A DNA stretch of 59,746 nt, from the NCBI GenBank assembly GCA_026168805.1, contig JAPFDS010000073.1:1-59746 (forward strand). The letters are read 5' to 3'. This DNA comes from Caryophanales bacterium. GTDB lineage: Bacteria; Bacillota; Bacilli; Bacillales; Amphibacillaceae. Shown here one piece after another: positions 54,064 to 59,746 of this stretch. The position numbers and the translations under genes are program-made. The notes below the pieces were generated by a model. It was not told the DNA's origin. It did no database searches and saw only the letters and a program-made list of their open reading frames with translations. Position 1 is the first letter of the stretch. Each line of letters begins with the position of its first letter.

Positions 54064-55941
54064 ATGATGCGTTATTTTACGATTGGCATGGCCGGCCACA
54101 TTGATCACGGAAAAACATCGTTAACAAAAGCACTGACTGGCGTACAAACAGACCGGCTCAAAGAAGAACAGGAACGCAATATTTCTATTGAACTTGGCTT
54201 CGCATCTTTTATCGATGAAGAAGATCTGGAAGTATCGATTATTGACGTTCCAGGCCATGAAAACTTTATTCGGCAAATGATTGCTGGAGTGGCGGGGATT
54301 GATTTTGTCATTCTCGTTATTGCCGCTGATGAAGGAATCATGCCACAAACGCGGGAACACTTGGAAATTTTATCATTACTCGGTATTGAACAAGGCGCCA
54401 TCGTCATTACAAAAATCGACCAGGCAGATGAAGAGTTACTCGAAATTATTGTAGATGACATCAAAGAGACCCTCGCAGGGACATTTTTACAAGATGTACC
54501 GATGTTTTTTGTGGACAGTTTATCTGGGCGAGGAATTCCTGAATTACGTGAAGCACTCACAGAAAAGCTTCAGCAAATGCCGAAAAAAGAATCAACTACT
54601 CCTTTCAGATTGCCGATTGACCATGTATTTACCGTCAAAGGACAAGGAGTTATTGTTCGCGGGACCGTCTATGATGGGCAGGTGAGTCAAGGAGATGCCG
54701 TTTCCGTTCTCCCATCGGACGAAAACGTGCGCATTCGGAGCATCCAACGACATAACCATGAAGTAACGACTGCCTCTCGCGGACAGCGTGCGGCAATGAA
54801 TCTTGGTGGTATTGCTTATGATGCCATTTCTAGAGGTGACGTATTAGTTGAAAGTGATTTTTTTGCGGTAACGAGTCGCATCGATATTGCGTTTCAACCT
54901 TTACCATCAATCAAACATTTGATTAAACAACGACAGCTGATCAAACTGCACATCGGAACCGCCGAAGTGATGGGAAAAATTATCTTCTTTGATCGAAATG
55001 ACATCCATCCAAACGAAACAGCTGAAGTACTATGCCAACTTGAGTTAGAAGAAAAAATTGTCGTTGCCCAAGGGGACAAATGTATTGTTAGACGACCCTC
55101 GCCTGTAGAAACGATCGGGGGAGGCACAGTGATTGATGCCCATGCAACAAAACATCGTTTCGGACAAGCAACGATCGAAGCACTGGAAACCAAACAAGCA
55201 GGTACACCTGAAGAACGCATCAACGCCTTTTTAAGAGATGCATCTGTTGCATCAAAGACAGACATCTTAAAATTTGCGGCTATTTCTGCGAGTGAATTTG
55301 CGGAGATGAAACAAGAATTGCACCAAGTGGATCCGGATTTATTTACAACTGAATCTATATCCAACCAAGTCAAAGACCAACTACAATCACGCCTAGAAAC
55401 TTTTCATGAAAAATGGCCGATGCGAATAGGAATGAATAAAGCAGAACTCATTTCAGCCGTTAGCGAACAGCATCCAGCCACACTTGTGGAACATACACTC
55501 TCCACTTTACAAAACGAAAAGAGAGCGAAGATGGAAGTACAATTTGTTGCTTTGAGTGAATTTACACCACATATCCCACCTGCTTGGGAAAAGAAACTAC
55601 TAGCTATTGAGGATACGCTCATCCGCCAAGGCGTCGAAGTCGATAAATGGGAAGAATGCATTGCTGGTGAAAAAGTAAATGACGAGATCCAAAGAGAGTT
55701 TTATTATTTCCTGATCCATCAAAAGCGGGCATATATGTTTGATGAAGAACGACTAATCTCTGCCAAAGCGACTACGAAAGCTTTGAACCAACTCGAACAC
55801 GAAACAAATCGCGAAAGTTTCACCTTACAAACAGCTCGTGAAATTTTACATTTATCCAGAAAAAACTTAGTTCCCTTGCTAGAGCTTTTCGATGAGCTAG
55901 GATTTACGACTAGAGAAGGCAGTGAACGAAAGTGGGTATAA
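54064..55941 (+). CDS. selB: Selenocysteine-specific elongation factor SelB
   Basis: GTPase that delivers Sec-tRNA-Sec at UGA codons marked by a SECIS. G-domain motifs GHIDHGKTSLTKALTG, DVPGHENFI, ITKIDQAD; domains II-III (~180-345) with FTVKGQGVIVRGTVYDGQV; C-terminal winged helices (~380-625) for SECIS binding. About 625 aa. ATG 54064 or 54067 after AGGAGTGAG; an in-frame extension upstream would run through the tRNA-Sec gene and is not credible. Ends at a shared terminator. Confidence 0.96.
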   Translation: MMRYFTIGMAGHIDHGKTSLTKALTGVQTDRLKEEQERNISIELGFASFIDEEDLEVSIIDVPGHENFIRQMIAGVAGIDFVILVIAADEGIMPQTREHLEILSLLGIEQGAIVITKIDQADEELLEIIVDDIKETLAGTFLQDVPMFFVDSLSGRGIPELREALTEKLQQMPKKESTTPFRLPIDHVFTVKGQGVIVRGTVYDGQVSQGDAVSVLPSDENVRIRSIQRHNHEVTTASRGQRAAMNLGGIAYDAISRGDVLVESDFFAVTSRIDIAFQPLPSIKHLIKQRQLIKLHIGTAEVMGKIIFFDRNDIHPNETAEVLCQLELEEKIVVAQGDKCIVRRPSPVETIGGGTVIDAHATKHRFGQATIEALETKQAGTPEERINAFLRDASVASKTDILKFAAISASEFAEMKQELHQVDPDLFTTESISNQVKDQLQSRLETFHEKWPMRIGMNKAELISAVSEQHPATLVEHTLSTLQNEKRAKMEVQFVALSEFTPHIPPAWEKKLLAIEDTLIRQGVEVDKWEECIAGEKVNDEIQREFYYFLIHQKRAYMFDEERLISAKATTKALNQLEHETNRESFTLQTAREILHLSRKNLVPLLELFDELGFTTREGSERKWV

Positions 55942-55942
55942 A

Positions 55943-55976
55943 AAATGGTGACTCCTATCCAAGTCACCATTTTTTA
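55943..55976. terminator. Bidirectional terminator between selB and the TehA-like gene
   Basis: AAAAATGGTGACT pairs with AAGTCACCATTTTTT, A and T runs on either side. Confidence 0.92.
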
Positions 55977-56930
55977 TTCTTTGACACATAGTTTTTTCTG
56001 AACAGCTAGTTGAATCGTCCGAATCGTTAAATACGCTGCTAGAGCGAGTAACCCAACTAATTGAACATTGAAAAGCCACTGATAAAATACTTCGCCATTT
56101 GCATGATATAAATAAATCGTTGCAAGCGTCATCGCAGCGGACGGGAATAAAAATGCCCACCAAGCGATTGAAAGTGGCGCCGTAAAAAACCTCTTCACTT
56201 GAGATACCAACAACAACCCAACAAAAAACGCAGTTCCGTAGAGCATATACGCAAATGAATCCGGTGTTTCAACCATTCGCATATACGAAACAAAGCCAAT
56301 TGCTGGAGGTGCCATTAATATGTAAAACATAGGAAGTAGCATCCCTGGTAATGGCGGATGAAAAATGATCCGGTTCATAAAAATTGTCATGTAAATGATA
56401 CTAAATAGCGCCCCAATACTAAAGAACATCCAATTAATACTCATAGACACATGTACAGACCCAGCAATAGGAACAATAATATTCCCTACAATAGGAATAA
56501 ACCATGCTGGATTAAATTGAGCTATTTCAAATGTATGATGCCATATTACTCGTGATAATATGAGAAGGGTTAATCCTATTTGCAACACCGCTCCAATGAT
56601 CCAAACGACAAAGGACAAATCTTTGCTGAATGCTAAAAAAGCCACCCCGAGCAGTAATAGACTAATCGAAATTGCTCCGTAAAAATTCATTTTTACGGGA
56701 TGATTAAAGTCTTGAACAACATCCCCCCGATATCGAATCAGCCGATATATCAATACAGCCGCATTGAGGATAAACATAAGCGTTGTAAGACTTAATAAAA
56801 TAGTAGAAAAAAGATGATTCCATCCATACAATTCTTCCCCTTGACGAACCGCTAACGTCACCCCCCCAAAACCCATTACACTCGCAAATAATCCAATTGG
56901 AAAGTACCGAAGCCTTTGTTCTTTTACCAC
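55974..56930 (-). CDS. TehA/SLAC1-family anion channel or exporter
   Basis: About 318 aa with ten TM helices. RYFPIGLFASVMGFGGVTLAVRQ opens helix 1 as in TehA/SLAC1; FNHPVKMNFYGAISIS and FNPAWFIPIVGNIIVPIAG are the family signatures around helices 3 and 5. Members move small anions, C4-dicarboxylates, or confer tellurite resistance. GTG 56930 has GGGGG 8 nt upstream and is preferred over ATG 56948. Lies 60 bp after the peroxiredoxin gene and next to selenium genes; a role with selenium oxyanions would be speculation. Confidence 0.85.
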   Translation of the reverse strand: MVKEQRLRYFPIGLFASVMGFGGVTLAVRQGEELYGWNHLFSTILLSLTTLMFILNAAVLIYRLIRYRGDVVQDFNHPVKMNFYGAISISLLLLGVAFLAFSKDLSFVVWIIGAVLQIGLTLLILSRVIWHHTFEIAQFNPAWFIPIVGNIIVPIAGSVHVSMSINWMFFSIGALFSIIYMTIFMNRIIFHPPLPGMLLPMFYILMAPPAIGFVSYMRMVETPDSFAYMLYGTAFFVGLLLVSQVKRFFTAPLSIAWWAFLFPSAAMTLATIYLYHANGEVFYQWLFNVQLVGLLALAAYLTIRTIQLAVQKKLCVKE

Positions 56931-56991
56931 TGCCTTTTCCCCCTTCATATGTAATGAGGACGCATGAGCATCCTCATATAGAAGCTTCGTT

Positions 56992-57654
56992 TTATAAATC
57001 TTTCTTACAGAAATAAAAGTCCACACAATCCATAGATTCATCTTTCATGCGCTTATCTGCCTCTTCCTGAGTTGCAACAGGTGGAACAATAACCTTATCC
57101 CCTTCTTGCCAATCAGCTGGAGTAGCAACATGATGTTCATCTGTCGTTTGGAGCGCTCTTACTAATCGCACCATCTCATCCATGTTTCTGCCTGTAGATA
57201 ATGGATAGTAAATAATTGCTCGAACAACTTGTTGGTCATCAATGACAAATACCGCCCTAGATGCTTCCGTACTACTTTCCTCCGGCATAATCATTCCATA
57301 TTTACCCGCAACATCCATCGATAAATCTGCAATCACAGGAAACTCAATTTTCGTTCCGAACTTCTCTTCAATATTCCGAACCCATGCAATATGCGAATGA
57401 ACACTATCAATACTAAGCCCAAGCAATTCTGTATTCATTTCTCTGAGCTGTGGATATATTTCCTGAAACCCAATAAATTCTGTTGTACAAACAGGCGTGA
57501 AATCAGCTGGATGCGAAAATAAAATAACCCATTTACCTTTATAGTCGTCCAATGATTTTGTTCCATGTGTAGTAACAGCTTCGAACTTTGGTGCAGGCGA
57601 TCCGATGCTAGGCAATGCTTGTCCTACTTCTTCTGTTTGTTGTATGTTTTCCAA
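56992..57654 (-). CDS. Peroxiredoxin (AhpC/TSA, Prx6 type)
   Basis: Thiol peroxidase reducing H2O2 and organic peroxides. Peroxidatic Cys in LFSHPADFTPVCTTEF (~residue 50), and the long C-terminal extension LVRALQTTDEHHVATPADW typical of Prx6-type enzymes. Extra Cys residues near the end (SMDCVDFYFCKKDL). 220 aa. TTG 57654 has AGGGGGA 6 nt upstream; upstream in-frame TTG at 57696 has no RBS. The active site is Cys, not Sec. Confidence 0.92.
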   Translation of the reverse strand: MENIQQTEEVGQALPSIGSPAPKFEAVTTHGTKSLDDYKGKWVILFSHPADFTPVCTTEFIGFQEIYPQLREMNTELLGLSIDSVHSHIAWVRNIEEKFGTKIEFPVIADLSMDVAGKYGMIMPEESSTEASRAVFVIDDQQVVRAIIYYPLSTGRNMDEMVRLVRALQTTDEHHVATPADWQEGDKVIVPPVATQEEADKRMKDESMDCVDFYFCKKDL

Positions 57655-57872
57655 TGTACATCCCCCTAAATTACAATCGTTCTTATCTGACTTCAACTTT
57701 AACTATACGCTACTCCTCAATATACCTCAAGGGGTATGCCTGAACCTTAGCATTAAAGGACTTTCGGATAGATTTTAAAAGATGCTTGTATGAAAACATC
57801 TGCAATATGTAACTTATATATTGAATTATGTAATTTATATGTTACATTGATTATAGGAGGTGTTTGAAAGCC

Positions 57873-58082
57873 TTGAAAAACAACTTAAGAGTTGCGCGTG
57901 TCCAAGTGGACCTTACACAACAACAATTAGCTGAAAAAGTAGGCATTACTCGGCAAACGGTTAGTTTAATAGAAAAAGGAAAATATAATCCCTCATTAAA
58001 ATTATGTCTCAACATTTGTTATGCCGTGAATAAATCCTTAGATGAAATATTTTGGATTGAAAAGGAGAGTTTTATAAAATGA
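57873..58082 (+). CDS. Small XRE/Cro-type transcriptional regulator (YozG-like)
   Basis: 69 aa, almost only an HTH: MKNNLRVARVQVDLTQQQLA, EKVGITRQTVSLIEKGKYNP, SLKLCLNICYAVNKSLDEIF. TTG 57873 is chosen because related proteins begin LKNNLRVAR; TTG 57864 lies 3 nt after the RBS TAGGAGG. Its stop overlaps the start of the next gene by 4 bp. This HTH/membrane-protein pairing is common in Bacilli; the regulator probably controls its own operon. Confidence 0.88.
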   Translation: MKNNLRVARVQVDLTQQQLAEKVGITRQTVSLIEKGKYNPSLKLCLNICYAVNKSLDEIFWIEKESFIK

Positions 58083-58693
58083 TGAACATACAGCGAATTA
58101 ATGACGAACGTTTGCAAACACAAAACTTAAAAAACATTCGAACTGTATACGCCATACAAACTTTAGGCATTTTAGCAGTAATGGCGTACCAGTATATAAG
58201 TGAAGGACTTAGTGGAATGCAAGAAAGTCCCGTATGGATGCTATTTTTAGCATCGACCGTGGTCTTAGCATTCTTGTCGCTCAAAAGTGATGAACGACTC
58301 GTAGCAAAAAACTTACAAAAAATTCGAGTCGCTTACGCAATTCAAGTGATTGGAATCTTTGGCATTGTCGTTTATGACCTCATTAGTGGTGGTATTTCTG
58401 GAATGTCAGAAAATCCTTTATGGATTGTATTTTTAATCTCAACGACTGTTCTTTTATTCTTGTCAATGAATATTAGCGTTGCTCATGAACCAGAATCAAT
58501 CAATCCTAAAAAAGGATTAACCATTTCTCTGTTCGTCGTTTTACTTGTTTCACTAACCATTGGATTTTTAACCGCACGCAGTGATGGCAGCAGTACTCTT
58601 GATGGAATTATTACTACCGTAGCCTTTCTCATTGTCGGATCGATTCCTTTTATTTTCCTTTACGCCATTCGAAAGAAAAATGAAGATATATAA
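58079..58693 (+). CDS. Membrane protein with internal duplication, partner of the small regulator
   Basis: 204 aa, six TM helices. Residues ~8-68 and ~70-130 are a duplication: DERLQTQNLKNIRTVYAIQ vs DERLVAKNLQKIRVAYAIQ, and GLSGMQESPVWMLFLAST vs GISGMSENPLWIVFLIST. A third region with two helices follows. Coupled to the HTH gene (ATGA overlap). Function unknown. Confidence 0.8.
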   Translation: MMNIQRINDERLQTQNLKNIRTVYAIQTLGILAVMAYQYISEGLSGMQESPVWMLFLASTVVLAFLSLKSDERLVAKNLQKIRVAYAIQVIGIFGIVVYDLISGGISGMSENPLWIVFLISTTVLLFLSMNISVAHEPESINPKKGLTISLFVVLLVSLTIGFLTARSDGSSTLDGIITTVAFLIVGSIPFIFLYAIRKKNEDI

Positions 58694-58701
58694 TGAACGT
58701 A

Positions 58702-58745
58702 AAAAGCCCCAAGAGATGTAAATAATCTCTTGGGACTTCATTTTA
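58702..58745. terminator. Terminator after the HTH/membrane-protein pair
   Basis: CCCAAGAGAT pairs with ATCTCTTGGG, followed by T-rich sequence; also positioned to stop the leftward tRNA transcript. Confidence 0.88.
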
Positions 58746-58749
58746 GGTA

Positions 58750-58820
58750 AGCTCCCAGCCGGAGTTGAACCGACAGTTAAGCCTTACCATGGCTTCGTTT
58801 TACCATTAAACTATGGGAGC
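58750..58820 (-). tRNA. tRNA-Thr (anticodon GGT)
   Basis: Acceptor GCTCCCA/TGGGAGC, anticodon stem AAGCC/GGCTT with loop ATGGTAA, T-arm TCGGTTCAACTCCGG; no CCA encoded. 71 nt. Confidence 0.92.
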
Positions 58821-58855
58821 GCGAACTATGTACTATTTTTAAAAAACATAAAATA

Positions 58856-58930
58856 TGGCTCCACAGGTAGGATTCGAACCTACGACCGATCGGTTAACAG
58901 CCGATTGCTCTACCACTGAGCTACTGTGGA
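58856..58930 (-). tRNA. tRNA-Asn (anticodon GTT)
   Basis: Acceptor TCCACAG/CTGTGGA, anticodon loop CTGTTAA, T-arm GTAGGTTCGAATCCTAC; CCA encoded. Confidence 0.97.
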
Positions 58931-59035
58931 ATAATCAAAACCTATAACCCCAAACTAGAGTTTATCATTGTTATTCATAACCTGTCAACAGAGACGAAAT
59001 CCACGAATCAAAACTCTTCATAAGCTCCTTTGCGT

Positions 59036-59536
59036 TGAAAATCACACTGTTTAGTGGAAATATTTGACGCAAGTTGGATTTGCGTTTAAAAATCATGTAA
59101 CTTAGCGGAATTACTTGACGCAAGTTGGATTTGCGTTTAAAAATCATGCAACTTAGCGGAATTATTTAACGCAAGTTAGATTTGCGTTTAAAAATTATGC
59201 AACTTAGCGGAATTATTTAACGCAAGTTGGATTTGCGTTTAAAAATCATACAACTTAGCGGAATTATTTAACGCAAATGCGCTTTGCGTTTAAAAATCAT
59301 GCAACTTAGCGGAATTATTTAACGCAAGTTAGATTTGCGTTTAAAAATCATGCAACTTAGCGGAATTATTTAACGCAAGTTAGATTTGCGTTAAATAATC
59401 ATACAGCTTAGTGAAATTATTTGACGCATGTGCGTTTTGCGTTTAAAATCATACAGCTTAGTGAAATTATTTGACGCAAATGCGCTTTGCGTTTAAAAAT
59501 CATACCATTCCGCGGGAATATTTAACGCAAGCGACT
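59036..59536. repeat. Hairpin repeat array B (about 9.5 units of 51 bp)
   Basis: ACGCAAGTT-gat-TTGCGT hairpins begin at 59066, 59117, 59168, 59219, 59270, 59321, 59372, 59423, 59473 and 59524: spacing 51 bp (one 50). The linker is TTTAAAAATCATGCAACTTAGCG then GAATTATT. Arm changes are compensated (ACGCAAA/TTTGCGT in some units), so the hairpin, not the sequence, is kept. Same family as 17122-17450, inverted. It lies between the 5S terminator and the tRNA-Asn gene, in a 680-bp gap without genes. Confidence 0.92.
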
Positions 59537-59561
59537 TTTATGATAAAAATCTCCTTACAAT

Positions 59562-59601
59562 AAACAAAAGATCCTTTAATAAATTTCATTAAAGAATCTT
59601 G
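59562..59601 (-). terminator. Terminator after 5S rRNA
   Basis: AAGATTCTTTAAT pairs with ATTAAAGGATCTT (one G-U) around a 7-nt loop, then TTGTTTATT. Confidence 0.85.
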
Positions 59602-59607
59602 TTAGTG

Positions 59608-59723
59608 CCTGGCAACGTCCTACTCTTGCGGAGACAAAGTCTCAACTACCATCGGCGCTAGAGAGCTTAACTGCTGTGTTCGGTATGGGAACAGGTGTGA
59701 CCTCTCTGCTGTAGCCACCAGAC
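59608..59723 (-). rRNA. rrf: 5S ribosomal RNA
   Basis: Read leftward: starts GTCTGGTGGCTACAGCAGAG, contains the conserved CCTGTTCCCATACCGAACAC, GTTAAGCTCTCTAGCGCCGA and GAGAGTAGGACG-type segments (AAGAGTAGGACG), ends TGCCAGGC. 116 nt, ends pair with each other. The 23S gene should lie to the right, outside the window. Confidence 0.97.
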
Positions 59724-59746
59724 CTATGGAATTGTACATATATTTA

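Noticed and set aside
56992-57654. Peroxiredoxin as a further selenoprotein
   Set aside because: The peroxidatic position is TGT/TGC Cys and no in-frame TGA occurs before the normal end of the protein.
59036-59536. CRISPR array
   Set aside because: Units are 51 bp with conserved linkers; there are no unique spacers and no cas genes.

Overview
The window is a piece of a low-GC Gram-positive chromosome, most likely a flagellated, spore-forming member of the Bacillaceae. Support: the cdaA-cdaR-glmM and sigW-rsiW blocks in Bacillus order, a Spo0E-like phosphatase, a CwlC-type amidase, a YheC/D-type ATP-grasp protein, strong AGGAGG ribosome binding sites, a Bacillus-type 5S rRNA, a sigma-D flagellin promoter and the coproporphyrin-dependent haem route ending in HemQ. 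A complete selenocysteine system and a mevalonate operon are less usual for this family. Species cannot be named from the sequence alone.

Layout. 0.2-10 kb: S9 peptidase, two-component system, glmM/cdaR/cdaA (cell-wall precursor and c-di-AMP), rsiW/sigW (envelope stress) and a divergent Spo0E-like gene. 10-16 kb: arginase, then mvaA-mvaK1 and mvaD-mvaK2. 16.1-17.5 kb: six tRNA genes and an array of 51-bp hairpin repeats. 17.5-24 kb: fabI, a BmrA-like ABC exporter, an acetyltransferase, a CwlC-like amidase, a cysteine hydrolase and an MFS transporter. 24-39 kb is accessory: a tandem YheC/D ATP-grasp protein; an Rpn-type PD-(D/E)XK nuclease gene with an internal start and two downstream stand-alone copies of its C-terminal domain; ferritin; arylamine N-acetyltransferase; an EAL protein; two zinc-ribbon membrane proteins (one PrsW-like); a two-gene unit pairing an HNH-motif membrane protein with a coiled-coil membrane protein; and a free-standing LAGLIDADG endonuclease. 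39.2-40.9 kb: flagellin gene hag interrupted by two related group I introns. 41-50.8 kb: the haem genes hemA-C-D-B-L-E-H-Y in one direction plus divergent hemQ. 50.8-56 kb: a selenium island in which selD, a 51-residue protein with two in-frame UGA codons and a HesB-like protein are all UGA-containing genes read leftward, while selA and selB are read rightward around a leftward tRNA-Sec. 56-59.7 kb: TehA/SLAC1-family channel, peroxiredoxin, a small HTH/membrane-protein pair, two tRNAs, a second and longer 51-bp repeat array, and the 5S gene of an rRNA operon continuing beyond the right edge.

How the parts fit. The nine haem genes cover every step from glutamyl-tRNA to haem b. The selenium island holds SelA, SelB, SelD, tRNA-Sec and three selenoproteins (SelD included), so it can build and use selenocysteine on its own. 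The most unusual items are the miniature double-UGA selenoprotein, the tandem hag introns (the second begins with a copy of the flagellin C-terminus that keeps the unspliced message coding), the Rpn nuclease with probable internal and duplicated antitoxins, the HNH/coiled-coil membrane pair, and the two distant arrays sharing an exact 51-bp period.

Limits: start codons were chosen by eye from ribosome binding sites, RNA structures were paired by hand, and no database search or folding program was run.
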